Below, piece after piece: positions 40,785-49,904 of a stretch of DNA of 64,000 nt. Each line of letters opens with the position of its first letter. The stretch's first letter is position 1. A program made the position numbers and the translations under genes. Under the pieces are notes generated by a model. It saw nothing but the letters and a program-made list of their open reading frames with translations. It made no database searches and was not told the DNA's origin. This DNA is from Streptomyces filipinensis (GTDB lineage Bacteria; Actinomycetota; Actinomycetes; Streptomycetales; Streptomycetaceae): NCBI RefSeq assembly GCF_014649495.1, contig NZ_BMTD01000023.1, positions 1 to 64,000 of the forward strand, written 5' to 3'.

Positions 40785-41688
40785 CAAACACCTCCGCGGC
40801 GACGTCCTTGAGCTCACGCGCGTCCCGCGCGTTGCCCTGGAGGTCGACGAGGATCTCCTCCAGGCCGATCGCCGCGTGCTCCGCCAGGTCCTCGACGATC
40901 TGGTCGACACTGCCCTGGAAGGGCCGGCGGTCCGCGCCCTCGTACGCCTTGGGCAGGCGGACGGTGTTCACCCGCAGGACCGTCCGGATCGGCTCCGTAC
41001 GCCCCCGCTGCTCGGCCAGCTCCCGCACCTGGCGCCACTGGGCCGCGACCTGCTCGGCGCCCATGCCCACCGGAAGCCAGCCGTCGGCGTGGTCCACCAG
41101 CCGCCGCCACGCCCGCCTGTTGCCCGCGGCCAGCATGACCGGGATCGGCCGTGCCGGCTTGGGACCGACGACGGCGGAGGCGATCCTGGTCAACCGCCCT
41201 TCGTACACGACCGGATCCGGACCCCACACGGCCCGGCACACCTCGATGATCTCGTCCAGTGCGGCGCCCCGCTCCTCGAACGGCCGAACGGCCGAGGCCG
41301 CGTACTCGTCCAGGGACCAGCCGGTACCGAAGCCCGCGATCACCCGGCCCCCGCTCGCCGCGTCCAGCGAGGCCAGGGCCTTGGCGAGCTGGAACGGCAC
41401 GTGCAGCGGTGCCACCAGGACGCTGGAACCCAGCTCCGCCCGCTCCGTGGCCGCCGCGGCCAGGGCGAGGGTGACCAGCGGGTCCGCCACGTCCCGGTAC
41501 TCGTCGGGCCAGGGCAGGCCCTCGATGCCGTACAGGCCCTGGGTGGCCGGCTCGGGGAACAGGGCGCGCTCGAAGACCCACAGGCTGTCATAGCCGATGG
41601 CCTCGGCGGCGCGTGCCACGTCGGGCACGTCCCTTCCGATGGAGTACTGGCGCATCTGGGGGAGGCTGAGGCCGAGCCTGGTCGCCAT
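40759..41688 (-). CDS. Luciferase-like (LLM) probable F420-dependent oxidoreductase
   Basis: A 309-residue TIM-barrel flavin/F420 oxidoreductase. The start TRLGLSLPQMRQY, YDSLWVFERAL, SSVLVAPLHVPFQLAKALASLD and GGRVIAGFGTGW are typical of the actinobacterial F420 branch of the luciferase family. The C-terminal part (IVEDLAEHAAIGLEEILVDLQG) also fits. The ATG at 41688 follows GAGGAGC; an in-frame start ten codons upstream lacks family support. It is convergent with davB and its 3' end forms part of the davB terminator. The substrate is unknown. Confidence 0.88.
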   Translation of the reverse strand: MATRLGLSLPQMRQYSIGRDVPDVARAAEAIGYDSLWVFERALFPEPATQGLYGIEGLPWPDEYRDVADPLVTLALAAAATERAELGSSVLVAPLHVPFQLAKALASLDAASGGRVIAGFGTGWSLDEYAASAVRPFEERGAALDEIIEVCRAVWGPDPVVYEGRLTRIASAVVGPKPARPIPVMLAAGNRRAWRRLVDHADGWLPVGMGAEQVAAQWRQVRELAEQRGRTEPIRTVLRVNTVRLPKAYEGADRRPFQGSVDQIVEDLAEHAAIGLEEILVDLQGNARDARELKDVAAEVFEKARAAGI

Positions 41689-41783
41689 ACCGCTGCTCCT
41701 CTGCGATCGGGTACGCACCGGTCAACGTAGGGTCCGCACCGGGCAGTTCCGGAGGCGGCGCGCGGCGAAAGGATCAGGCCACC

Positions 41784-42470
41784 TCAGTCGGTCAGGGGGG
41801 TGAGCAGCATCCGCCCCGCGAACCCCACCGCCGCGTCCAGCCGCTGCGTGAACTCCTCGGCCACGTCGTCGCAGTGGCGCAGCGCCCACAGGGCCCGTGC
41901 CGTCACCCAGGTCGCGTCCCGGGCCCGCTCCAGGCTCCAGGAGCCCAGCAGATGGGTGAGCGGATCGGCGATCTGGAGCAGGTCGGGACCCGGCATCAGA
42001 TCCTCGCGGATGCGCTCCTCCAGCGAGACGAGGAGTTCACCCACCCGGTCGAACTCGTCCTCCAGATCGGGTGGTTCGCAGCCGAGCGTACGACAGGCGT
42101 CCACCACGGCGAGCGCCAGGTCGTGCCCGATGTGCGCGTTGATGCCCGCCAGCGCGAACTGCAGCGGCCGTACCCCGGGATGGCGGCGCAGCTGGAACAG
42201 CGGACGCCAGCAGGCGGGCGGCCGGCGGTCCGCGACCGACGCGTCGACCGCCGTCAGATACCGCTCGGCGAACCGCACGTCCAGCGCGATCGCCGCCCGT
42301 GGGTCCGGGAACTCCCCGGCGTTCAGGCGCCGGTCGATCTCCTCGGTGACGGTGAGGTAGACGCGGTTGAACACGGCGACACCGTCCCGCTCGGGCAGCG
42401 CCGCGTCGAGGGCGCGCATCCGTAAGACGACCGTGTCGACCGGAGTGGTGAAGTGTTCCAACTGCGTCAT
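41784..42470 (-). CDS. DUF5995-family protein
   Basis: A 228-residue all-helical protein that resembles the DUF5995 family common in actinomycetes. It contains FNRVYLTVTEEIDRRL, FALAGINAHIGHDLALAVVDAC and a C-terminal WVTARALWAL segment. The His/Asp-rich middle (INAHIGHDLA) may bind a metal, but no activity is known. The ATG at 42470 follows CTTCCCCC on the plus strand, a GGGGGAAG RBS on the coding strand. It lies 95 bases upstream of the oxidoreductase gene, both reading leftward, so co-expression is possible. Confidence 0.8.
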   Translation of the reverse strand: MTQLEHFTTPVDTVVLRMRALDAALPERDGVAVFNRVYLTVTEEIDRRLNAGEFPDPRAAIALDVRFAERYLTAVDASVADRRPPACWRPLFQLRRHPGVRPLQFALAGINAHIGHDLALAVVDACRTLGCEPPDLEDEFDRVGELLVSLEERIREDLMPGPDLLQIADPLTHLLGSWSLERARDATWVTARALWALRHCDDVAEEFTQRLDAAVGFAGRMLLTPLTD

Positions 42471-42577
42471 GGGGGAAGGGTCCCAGCCCTGGGCCGACGG
42501 GCGTGCCGACCGGCCCGGTGCTTCGCCGGAACGGGGGAACGGACGGCGAGCCGCGGATGCGAGGGGGGAACGGCACC

Positions 42578-43789
42578 GTGTCAGGCTTACGTACCCGGCG
42601 TCTTGCCGAGCGCCGGGCCGCGCGCAGGCGTGCCGTGCGGCGCGGCGTGATGGTCGCGGCGGCTTCGGTGGTGACCCTGGTCGGCTCGGTCACCGGGACC
42701 GTCGCCGCGCTCGGCTCCGGCCACGGCACCGGCCGGCCCCGTACCGAGGTGGCCCGCCCGCCGGCCCTGGCACCCGCGCCGGGGCCGTCCACCCCGTCGC
42801 CAGGCGAGCCCGCCGCAGGCAGGCCGACGCCGGCTCCACCGAGCCGGACACCCACCCTCATACCCCGGCCCACTCCCACCGCCGCCCCCACGCCGACCAG
42901 CCGGAAGCAGCGCACCGGGCCCGTGTCGCCCTTCCTGTACCGCCACCCCGGCTCCCAGGTGCTGGACTGGGTCCGCGCCCACCCCGGCGACCCGCGGGCC
43001 GCCGTCATCGCCTCCCGGATCGCCGACCGGCCGGCCGCGGTGTGGTTCACCGACCCGGACCCGGACGCCGTCACCGCCCGGGTGCGCACGGTCACCGCGG
43101 ACGCGACGGCGCGGGGCGAAGTCCCGGTGCTCGTGCCGTACGCGATTCCCGACCGCGACTGCGGCGGCGCCTCCGGGGGCGGCGCGCCGGATCTCGTGGC
43201 CTATGACGCCTGGGTCGACGCCTTCGCGCGGGGGCTGGGCCAGGGCGAGGTGATCGTCATCCTGGAGCCGGACTCGATCGCCCAGTCCGGCTGTCTGCCG
43301 GAGGCCGTTCGCGCGGCCAGGTTCGCCTCGCTGGCCCGCGCCGGCCGGGTGCTGAAGGCCGCCGATCCGCGGGCGCGTGTCTACTACGACGCCGGCCACT
43401 CCGGCTGGAACCCGCCGGCCGAGCAGGCCGCCCTGCTGCGACGGGCGGGAGCGGCGGCCGCGGACGGTGTCTTCAGCAACGTCTCCAACTTCCGCACCAC
43501 GGCCGACGAGATCGCCTACGACCGTCAGGTCCTCGACGCGCTCGCCGGCCCGCCGAGCCTCGGAGCGGTGATCGACACCAGCCGCAACGGCAACGGCGCC
43601 CCGCCGGACGGCCGGTGGTGCGACCCGGCCGGCCGGAAGCTCGGCCGGGTCCCGACCCTGGCCACCGGCGAGCCGCGGATCGACGCCTACCTGTGGGTCA
43701 AACTGCCGGGGGAGTCCGACGGCTGCCGGGGCGCGGCCGGCACGTTCACGCCCTCGTACGCCTACGACTTGGCGCGCGGAGCCTCCTGA
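42578..43789 (+). CDS. Secreted or anchored glycoside hydrolase family 6 protein
   Basis: A 403-residue GH6 enzyme. A strongly basic start (LRTRRLAERRAARRRAVRRG) leads to a hydrophobic signal/anchor (VMVAAASVVTLVGSVTGTVAAL), then a Pro/Thr-rich linker to about residue 115, then the catalytic domain. PDRDCGG is the conserved acid/base loop, VIVILEPDSIAQSGC the EPD motif, and AYLWVKLPGESDG the C-terminal signature of GH6 endoglucanases/cellobiohydrolases. The GTG at 42578 is preferred over an ATG at 42557 because GGGGGGAA lies eight bases upstream. There is no carbohydrate-binding module. Its 3' end overlaps the convergent permease by 28 bases. Confidence 0.88.
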   Translation: MSGLRTRRLAERRAARRRAVRRGVMVAAASVVTLVGSVTGTVAALGSGHGTGRPRTEVARPPALAPAPGPSTPSPGEPAAGRPTPAPPSRTPTLIPRPTPTAAPTPTSRKQRTGPVSPFLYRHPGSQVLDWVRAHPGDPRAAVIASRIADRPAAVWFTDPDPDAVTARVRTVTADATARGEVPVLVPYAIPDRDCGGASGGGAPDLVAYDAWVDAFARGLGQGEVIVILEPDSIAQSGCLPEAVRAARFASLARAGRVLKAADPRARVYYDAGHSGWNPPAEQAALLRRAGAAAADGVFSNVSNFRTTADEIAYDRQVLDALAGPPSLGAVIDTSRNGNGAPPDGRWCDPAGRKLGRVPTLATGEPRIDAYLWVKLPGESDGCRGAAGTFTPSYAYDLARGAS

Positions 43790-45156
43790 GCGTCGTAGGT
43801 CGAGGTGCCCTCGTCCAGCAGGGGCTCCTGCGTCTTCAGATGCGCCGGGGCGAAGGCGCGCAGCGCGTGGTAGCCGGTGATGACGACCAGGGTTCCGAGG
43901 GCGATGCCGCTGAGCGAGAAGGTGCTGGTGAACTTCATGCTCACGTTGCCGACGCCGATGATGATGCCCGCGGCGGCCGGCACCAGGTTCAGCGGGTTGC
44001 GCAGGTCGACCCTGGCGTTGAGCCAGATCTGGGCGCCGAGCAGGCCGATCATGCCGTAGAGGATCACGGTGATGCCGCCGAGGACACCGCCCGGGATCGC
44101 GGCCACGACCGCGCCGAACTTGGGGCAGACACCGAAGAGCAGCGCGAAACCGGCGGCGGCCCAGTAGGCGGCGGTGGAGTAGACGCGGGTGGCGGCCATC
44201 ACGCCGATGTTCTCGGAGTAGGTGGTGTTCGGCGGGCCGCCCACCGCGGTGGACAGCACGGACGCGACGCCGTCCGCCGAGATCGCCGTACCGAGCTTGT
44301 CGTCCAGCGGGTCGCCGGTCATCTCGCCGACCGCCTTGACGTGGCCCGCGTTCTCGGCGACCAGGGCGATGACGACCGGCAACGCCACCAGGACCGCCGA
44401 CCACTGGAAGGACGGACCGTGGAAGTGCGGCAGGCCGATCCAGTCGGCCTTGGAGACACCGGAGAGGTCGAGCCGCCAGTGGTCGGTGACCTTGCCGCCC
44501 GGGCTCATGGAGTGGATCTTGCCGAAGATCCGGTCGAAGGCCCAGGAGACGCCGTAGCCGAAGACCAGTCCGAGGAAGATCGCGATGCGGGACCAGAAGC
44601 CGCGCAGGCAGACCACGGCCAGGCCCGTGAACAGCATGACCAGCAGGGCCGTCCACTGGTCCTGCGGCCAGTAGGTGGCGGCGGTCACCGGGGCGAGGTT
44701 GAAGCCGATCAGCATGACGACCGCACCGGTGACGATCGGTGGCATGGCCGCGTGGATGATCCGCGCGCCGAAGCGCTGCACGGCGAGGCCCACCAGGAAC
44801 AGCACCACGCCGACGACCAGGACCGCGCCGGTCACGGTGGCACTCGTACCGCCCTGTGCGCGGATGACGGCGGCCACGCCCACGAAGGACAGGGAGCAGC
44901 CCAGATAACTCGGCACCCGGCCGCGGGTGGCGAGCAGGAAGATCGCGGTCGCCACGCCCGACATCATGATGGCCAGGTTCGGGTCGAGGCCCATCAGCAC
45001 CGGCGCCACGAACGACGCGCCGAACATGGCGACCACGTGCTGGGCGCCCAGGCCCACCGTGCGGGGCCAGGAGAGCCGTTCGTCGGGGCGTACCACCGCT
45101 CCGGGTGCGGGCGTGCGCCCGTCACCGTGCAGTTTCCAGCGCACGCCGAGATCCAT
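43762..45156 (-). CDS. uraA: NCS2-family uracil/xanthine permease
   Basis: A 464-residue NCS2 nucleobase transporter with about 14 membrane helices. LGAQHVVAMFGASFVAPVLMGLDPNLAIMMSG at the start carries the QH motif of the family, and VAENAGHVKAVGEMTG and GGPPNTTYSENIGVMA are the conserved substrate-site loops of the uracil branch. The ATG at 45156 (MDLGVRWKLHGDG) is chosen by family; the RBS is weak, and an upstream ATG at 45201 is possible. It is divergent from the thioesterase gene. It would feed the uracil salvage pathway. Confidence 0.9.
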   Translation of the reverse strand: MDLGVRWKLHGDGRTPAPGAVVRPDERLSWPRTVGLGAQHVVAMFGASFVAPVLMGLDPNLAIMMSGVATAIFLLATRGRVPSYLGCSLSFVGVAAVIRAQGGTSATVTGAVLVVGVVLFLVGLAVQRFGARIIHAAMPPIVTGAVVMLIGFNLAPVTAATYWPQDQWTALLVMLFTGLAVVCLRGFWSRIAIFLGLVFGYGVSWAFDRIFGKIHSMSPGGKVTDHWRLDLSGVSKADWIGLPHFHGPSFQWSAVLVALPVVIALVAENAGHVKAVGEMTGDPLDDKLGTAISADGVASVLSTAVGGPPNTTYSENIGVMAATRVYSTAAYWAAAGFALLFGVCPKFGAVVAAIPGGVLGGITVILYGMIGLLGAQIWLNARVDLRNPLNLVPAAAGIIIGVGNVSMKFTSTFSLSGIALGTLVVITGYHALRAFAPAHLKTQEPLLDEGTSTYDAQEAPRAKS

Positions 45157-45315
45157 GGTGGGGTTTCGCTTTCTCACGTCTGTGAAGGGGTTCCGGACCA
45201 TTGTCACGGGTATCTCGCGGCTCTTCGCTCGCACGGTCCTGTTCGTGAACTTCGCTCATGTACGAGAACGCTCCACCGGAGGGGTCTTCTGAGCGGTCGC
45301 TTAGTATGAATCGTC

Positions 45316-45330
45316 AACATCAGCGATGTT
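45316..45330. promoter_or_regulatory. Short palindrome before the thioesterase gene
   Basis: AACATC-AGC-GATGTT is a perfect 6-3-6 inverted repeat between a -10-like TAGTAT (45302-45307) and the CAGGAG RBS. It could be an operator; no regulator gene is adjacent. Confidence 0.3.
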
Positions 45331-45344
45331 CAGGAGCCCCTCCC

Positions 45345-45803
45345 GTGACCGCCGAAGCCCCGATCGCGCCCGCCGTCGCCTACGGCCGGCTGATCCCCGT
45401 CACCGTCCACTTCGACGACCTCGACGCCCTGGGACTCCTGCACAACGCCCGCTACCCGCTGATGGTCGAGCGCGCCTGGACCGAGCTGTGGAACGAGCAC
45501 GGCGTCCGCTTCGACGGCGACTGGCATGCGGCCGGCGACGCCTGCAACGCGGTGCGCGAGCTGCGCATCGGCTACGAGGCGCCGGTGACCCGCCCCGGCA
45601 CCTACGCCGTCCACCTCTGGCTGGAACGGCTCGGGACCACCGGCCTGACCTACGGCTTCCGGTTCTGCTCGGCCGATGGCACCCGGACCTACGCCCAGGG
45701 GGCCCGGGTGCTGGTCCGGCTGGACGCCACGACCCTGCGGCCCACGCCGTGGACCGACGCCTTCAGGGCCGTGGGCCGGGAACTGCTGCGGCCCGCGGAC
45801 TGA
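45345..45803 (+). CDS. 4HBT-type acyl-CoA thioesterase
   Basis: A 152-residue hotdog-fold thioesterase. The 4HBT signature VHFDDLDALGLLHNARYPLMVERAW is near the start, with the Asp and His/Asn residues used in catalysis. The rest gives the central helix and five-stranded sheet. The GTG at 45345 follows CAGGAG by eight bases; the longer upstream frame is not used. Its 3' end overlaps the convergent MFS gene by 41 bases. The acyl-CoA substrate cannot be told from sequence. Confidence 0.9.
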   Translation: MTAEAPIAPAVAYGRLIPVTVHFDDLDALGLLHNARYPLMVERAWTELWNEHGVRFDGDWHAAGDACNAVRELRIGYEAPVTRPGTYAVHLWLERLGTTGLTYGFRFCSADGTRTYAQGARVLVRLDATTLRPTPWTDAFRAVGRELLRPAD

Positions 45804-46977
45804 CCTCCTCGCGGCCGCCGGGTGCGGCGGTGCGCAGCACGCCCGCGAACACCGCGAGTCCGCACGCCAGCGCCGTCACCACGCAGAACGACACCACCAG
45901 GCTGGTCGCCTGGGCCACCCCGCCGATCAGGCTCGGCGCGATCAGCCCCGAGGTGTAGGTGATCGTCGCCACGCCCGCTATGGCCTGGCTCGGGTTCGGC
46001 CCGGCGTGCCCGGCCGCCGCGAAGCACAGCGGTACGACCACCGCGATGCCGAGCCCCATCAGCGCGAACCCGGCCATCGCGACCGCCGGCCGGCCGGCGA
46101 GGACGATCAGCAGCCCGCCCAGCACGGCCAGGACGCCGCTGGCGCGGACGGTGCGGACCGCGCCGTACCGGTTCACCACCGCGTCCCCGGCGATGCGGGC
46201 CACCGCCATCGTCAGCATGAAGCCGGTCGTGCAGGCCGCCGCGACCGCGGCCGAACCGCCCAGCCGGTCCCGCAGGAACACCGCCGACCAGTCCAGGCTC
46301 GCGCCCTCCGCGAAGACCGCGCAGAAGCCGACCGTGCCGATCAGCAGCGCCGAGCGCGGCGGCAGCGTGAACCGCGGCGGCGGCTCCTCGTCGTCGGCCG
46401 GCTGCAGGTCCAGCACCCAGGCGCAGGCCACCCCGCCGAGCACGGTGAGCACGGCCGCGGAGAGCGCGAAGTGCAGCCGGGCGTCCGAGCCGAGGTGCGC
46501 CGCGAGCGTGCCGGCCGCCGAGCCCGTCAGGGCACCCGCGCTCCACATGCCGTGCAGCCCCGACATGATCGACTTGCCGAGCAGCCGCTCGACCTCGACC
46601 CCGAGCGCGTTCATCGCCACGTCGGCCATGCCCGCGCTCGCCCCGTAGGCGAACATCGCCAGGCACAGGGTGGACAGGTTCGGCGCGAGGGACGGCAGCA
46701 CCAGGGAGAGCGTCCACAGCGCGAGCAGCCCGCGCAGGGCCGTACGGCTGCCGAAGCGGTGGCTGATCCGGCCCGCCAGCGGCATCGCGCACGACGCGCC
46801 GAACGCCGTGAAGGCCAGTGCGAAGCCCAGCCGGCCCGCGCCCAGTGAGGCGTGGTCCTGGATCCACGGCACCCGGGTGGCGAACGTGCCGGTCACGGCG
46901 CCGTGCACGGCGAACACGGCCGCCACGGCGTACCGGGCGCGCCTCACCTCACCGCGCGCGAAGCCCACGTCACTCAT
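45763..46977 (-). CDS. MFS transporter
   Basis: A 404-residue major facilitator superfamily protein with about 12 predicted helices in two halves joined by an acidic loop near 200 (QPADDEEPPPR). VHGAVTGTFATRVPWIQD and GRISHRFGSRTALRG show the first helix and the MFS motif A region. It resembles sugar or drug efflux permeases of the FucP/YbjJ type. The ATG at 46977 follows GGGAGGGA. It is divergent from a ROK-family regulator, with a perfect 8-7-8 palindrome between the two, so the ROK protein probably controls it. Confidence 0.88.
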   Translation of the reverse strand: MSDVGFARGEVRRARYAVAAVFAVHGAVTGTFATRVPWIQDHASLGAGRLGFALAFTAFGASCAMPLAGRISHRFGSRTALRGLLALWTLSLVLPSLAPNLSTLCLAMFAYGASAGMADVAMNALGVEVERLLGKSIMSGLHGMWSAGALTGSAAGTLAAHLGSDARLHFALSAAVLTVLGGVACAWVLDLQPADDEEPPPRFTLPPRSALLIGTVGFCAVFAEGASLDWSAVFLRDRLGGSAAVAAACTTGFMLTMAVARIAGDAVVNRYGAVRTVRASGVLAVLGGLLIVLAGRPAVAMAGFALMGLGIAVVVPLCFAAAGHAGPNPSQAIAGVATITYTSGLIAPSLIGGVAQATSLVVSFCVVTALACGLAVFAGVLRTAAPGGREEVSPRAAAVPGPRP

Positions 46978-47022
46978 GGTCCGGTCCCTCCCCACAGGTC
47001 GCCCTCGCGGACGCGCCGTAAA

Positions 47023-47045
47023 CTATCAGGAACCCTGCCTGATAG
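47023..47045. promoter_or_regulatory. Palindromic operator between MFS and ROK genes
   Basis: CTATCAGG-N7-CCTGATAG is a perfect inverted repeat 45 bases before the MFS start and 63 bases before the ROK start. The half-sites also contain the TAG/TAT elements of a likely -10, so binding would block transcription. Confidence 0.7.
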
Positions 47046-47107
47046 ATAGGCGGTTCTACGGCCACCGTCGGCGTTCCCCGGCGCGTGGATCTGGGAGGAT
47101 TCCCGCC

Positions 47108-48388
47108 ATGCCTGCATCACCCAGCACCGCCCGGGCCATCAACGACCGCTTGGCCCTGCGGCTGTTGCAGCAGCAAGGCCCGCTCACGGCAGGGCAGTTG
47201 AAGCAGCTGACCGGTCTGTCCCGGCCCACGGTCGCCGACCTCGTGGAACGGCTCACCGCCGCCGGGCTGATCACCGTCGTCGGCGAGGCCGGCGAACAGC
47301 GTCGCGGCCCCAACGCCCGGCTGTACGGCATCGTCGCCGACCGGGCCCACCTGGCCGCGCTCGACGTCCGCACCGGGGGCGTCTTCGTGCTGGTCTCCGA
47401 CCTGGTCGGCCGGGTCCTCGCCGAGGCGTCCGTGCCGATCGGCGGGGACACCGGGACCGGACCCGCCGTGGAACAGGCGGTGGCCACGGTGGAGCGGACC
47501 GCGAAGGAGGCCGGGGCGGACCGGCTGCACACCGTCGGCATCGGCGCGCCCGGGCTCGTCGACCCGGCCACCGGCGATCTCCGTGACTCCGGTGGACTGC
47601 CCGCCTGGCACCGCAGCCTGGCCGCCGCCCTGCAGGAACGGCTGTCCGGGGCCCGCGTCACCGTGGAGAACGAGACCAATTTGGCCGCCCTGGCCGAACA
47701 GCGCGAGGGCGCCGCCCGGGACCGGGACACCTTCGTCCTGCTCTGGCTGGGCCATGGCGTCGGCGCGGCGGTCGTCCTCGACGGCACGCTCCGTCGCGGC
47801 GCCTCGGGAGGCACGGGCGAGATCGGCTTCCTGCCGGTCCCGGGCACCACCTCACTGCCCTCCGCCGGTGACTGCGACGGAGGGTTCCACTCGCTGGCCG
47901 GCGCGGCGGCGATCGGTGCTCTGGCGGCCGAGTGCGGCCTGCCGGTACCGGCCGCGATGGACGGACCGGGCGCGGCGGTGGTGCTGCGGGCGGCCGTGGC
48001 GGAGCTGGCCGGGCAGCAGAGCGGTTCGGCCGCGGGCCCGGCGGGGGAGCCGGGTACGCCTCGGGCGGGGGAGGAGGGCGCGGCAGGCGCGGCCCCTTTG
48101 GCAGCGGCACGGCCCGCCGGCCGGTTCCTGCACGCCCTGGCCGACCGGATCGCCCTCGGCGCCGCGTCCGTGGTGGCGGTGCTCGACCCCGGTTGCGTGG
48201 TGCTCGGCGGGGAGGCCGGGCAGGCCGGCGGCGCGGTGCTCGCCGGACTGGTCCAGGACCGGCTCCGCCGGATGTCGCCCCTGCTCACCGAGGTCCGGGC
48301 GAGCACCCTCGGCGGCGCGGCGGTGCTGCGCGGAGCCCTCCTGACAGCCCGGGACCGCGCCCAGGAGGAGCTGTTCGCGCGGCCCTAG
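47108..48388 (+). CDS. ROK-family transcriptional regulator
   Basis: A 426-residue regulator. The N-terminal winged helix-turn-helix contains GPLTAGQLKQLTGLSRPTVADLVERL. The sugar-kinase-like ROK domain follows with VGIGAPGLVDP, VENETNLAALAEQ, LLWLGHGVGAAVVLDG and GASGGTGEIGFLP. The zinc motif CxCGxxGCxE of the family is reduced to GDCDGGFHSLAG, so zinc binding is doubtful. An Ala/Gly/Pro-rich insertion of about 45 residues interrupts the C-terminal half. The ATG at 47108 follows GGGAGGA. It is divergent from the MFS gene and most likely acts on the palindrome at 47023. Confidence 0.9.
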   Translation: MPASPSTARAINDRLALRLLQQQGPLTAGQLKQLTGLSRPTVADLVERLTAAGLITVVGEAGEQRRGPNARLYGIVADRAHLAALDVRTGGVFVLVSDLVGRVLAEASVPIGGDTGTGPAVEQAVATVERTAKEAGADRLHTVGIGAPGLVDPATGDLRDSGGLPAWHRSLAAALQERLSGARVTVENETNLAALAEQREGAARDRDTFVLLWLGHGVGAAVVLDGTLRRGASGGTGEIGFLPVPGTTSLPSAGDCDGGFHSLAGAAAIGALAAECGLPVPAAMDGPGAAVVLRAAVAELAGQQSGSAAGPAGEPGTPRAGEEGAAGAAPLAAARPAGRFLHALADRIALGAASVVAVLDPGCVVLGGEAGQAGGAVLAGLVQDRLRRMSPLLTEVRASTLGGAAVLRGALLTARDRAQEELFARP

Positions 48389-48506
48389 CCCGGTGCGGCC
48401 GGTCGACCGGATCACCCCGGGCCGCGCGCCCGCCTACGGATGCGACCGCCCCCGGCGCCGTCGGCCGGCCCCTGTCCCGAAGGGGCGCCCGGTCACCCGC
48501 CTCGCG

Positions 48507-49250
48507 TCAGCCGCCGAACCGCCGCCCCAGATACTCCTCGAACGTGGTCTTCCCCACGGCCTGTTCCGGCGCCAGCAGTCCGCCCGCGCGGGCGGCGCGA
48601 TAGGTTCCGCCGAACAGCGGAACCCTGCGGACCGCCCGGCGCCGGCCGGTCGCGCGGAGGTAGGAGCGGGCCAGGGAGTCCAGGGTCCGCACCTCGGGGC
48701 CGCCCATGTCCGCCACCCGCCCGGCCGGAGCGGCGAGCGCCAGCCCGGCCAGCCGGTCCGCGACTTCCTCCACCTCCACCGGCTGGTCCTGCACGCCGGC
48801 CGGGACCAGCAGCACGGGCGCCTTGGCCAGCCCGCCCAGGACCGAGACCAGCAGGTCGTGGAACTGGGTCGCGCGCAGGACGGTCCAGCCGAGCCCCGAC
48901 GTCTCGATCTGCCGCTCCACGGCCAGCTTGGTCTTGTAGTAGCGGAGCGGCACCCGGTCGACACCGACGATGGAGATGTAGACCAGATGCCCCACCCCGG
49001 CCCGCCGCGCCGCCGCGATCAGCTGTTCGGCCGCCTCCTCGTCCCCGCCCCGCGGACTGCTCGCGCAGTGCACCACGGTCTCCACGCCGGCGAGCGCCGC
49101 GTCGAGGCCGCTGCCGCCCACGCGCAGATCGACGGCGTACGGCCGCGTGTGCCGGCTGAGCACCCGCACCTCGTGTCCGTCCGCCCGCAGCCGCGCCGTC
49201 ACGCACCGGCCGAGCGTGCCGGTGCCGCCGGTCACCAGGATCGTGGTCAT
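48507..49250 (-). CDS. NAD(P)-binding atypical SDR family protein
   Basis: A 247-residue Rossmann protein of the NmrA/atypical-SDR type. The nucleotide motif MTTILVTGGTGTLGR is at the start, and HLVYISIVGVDRVPLRYYKTKLAVER gives the central strand and the YxxxK-like pair. The C-terminal FEEYLGRRFGG is typical of the Streptomyces group. The ATG at 49250 follows GGAGGGAC. A good promoter on this strand lies at 49426-49455. The substrate is unknown; related proteins are annotated as nucleoside-diphosphate-sugar epimerase-like. It is convergent with the ROK gene. Confidence 0.88.
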   Translation of the reverse strand: MTTILVTGGTGTLGRCVTARLRADGHEVRVLSRHTRPYAVDLRVGGSGLDAALAGVETVVHCASSPRGGDEEAAEQLIAAARRAGVGHLVYISIVGVDRVPLRYYKTKLAVERQIETSGLGWTVLRATQFHDLLVSVLGGLAKAPVLLVPAGVQDQPVEVEEVADRLAGLALAAPAGRVADMGGPEVRTLDSLARSYLRATGRRRAVRRVPLFGGTYRAARAGGLLAPEQAVGKTTFEEYLGRRFGG

Positions 49251-49425
49251 GCCGTACCTGTCCCTCCGGACTCCGGGGCGCCCCGGTCGGGGTGCCCTCC
49301 TCCGGATGAGACCGGGCGGGCCTCCGTGAACGTGACATGCCTCGGTGGCCCCGCCCGGCCGGCGGCGGTCGGTGGTGGTCCGGCGGCGGGCAAGGGCCGT
49401 CGTCACCGCCGCCGGACCCGTCCGC

Positions 49426-49455
49426 ACCCTAAAAGGACTAGACCAGCATGGTCAA
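49426..49455 (-). promoter_or_regulatory. Predicted promoter with overlapping palindrome for the SDR gene
   Basis: On the minus strand, TTGACC and TAGGGT are separated by 18 bases, an excellent principal-sigma match. The palindrome GACCA-GCA-TGGTC at 49441-49453 overlaps the -35 box and could be an operator. The expected start near 49419 leaves a roughly 170-base leader. The remaining 49251-49611 shows no gene. Confidence 0.5.
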
Positions 49456-49611
49456 TGGGTTCGGACCGGGGTCAATCCGCCCTGCCCTCCCGGTAGTTGT
49501 GCGGGGTGACCGCGCCGCGCAAGAGGGGTGACACGCGCTGTGAGGGAGCCCACACCCCGCACCTGTCTGAACGGTCATCCGGCGTGGCACACTGGCCCTG
49601 TACCAGAAGCA

Positions 49612-49738
49612 GCGCACTCCGGGGTCGGTGAAAGTCCGAACCGGCGGTTACAGTCCGCGACCCGGTCGCTTCCAGCGGCCGGTTGACCAGGTGAAATTCC
49701 TGGACCGACGGTTAAAGTCCGGATGGGAGGCAGTGCGC
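49612..49738 (+). ncRNA. FMN riboswitch (RFN element)
   Basis: The conserved FMN aptamer is readable. GCGCACT (49612-49618) pairs with AGTGCGC (49732-49738) as the closing stem. Inside are GGTGAAAGTCCGAACCGGCGG, ACAGTCCGCGA, CCAGGTGAAATTCCTGG, CCGACGGTTAAAGTCCGGAT and GGGAGGCAG in the right order. FMN binding normally reduces expression of the downstream rib genes. The 165-base platform (49739-49904) has a GTCCG-TACG-CGGAC hairpin near 49787-49800 and the ribE RBS, but I cannot tell whether control is at transcription or translation. Confidence 0.95.
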
Positions 49739-49904
49739 GGCGGGCGGGCATGCGTTTTCCGTGTGCGCGCCGCCGTACCGGGACTCGTCCGTACGCGGAC
49801 GTGTCTCCTCTTCGGCGACGCCTCCGGTGTGTGCTCACCCGTAGACTCTGTCGTCATCGACAGGCCCCGGAGTCCGTGCCCGAAGAGGCAGGAGGACCCG
49901 GGAA

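Noticed and set aside
43615..45309. Plus-strand frame opposite the uracil permease
   Set aside because: Its Asp/Gly/His-rich translation has no domain and the NCS2 permease on the other strand is unmistakable.
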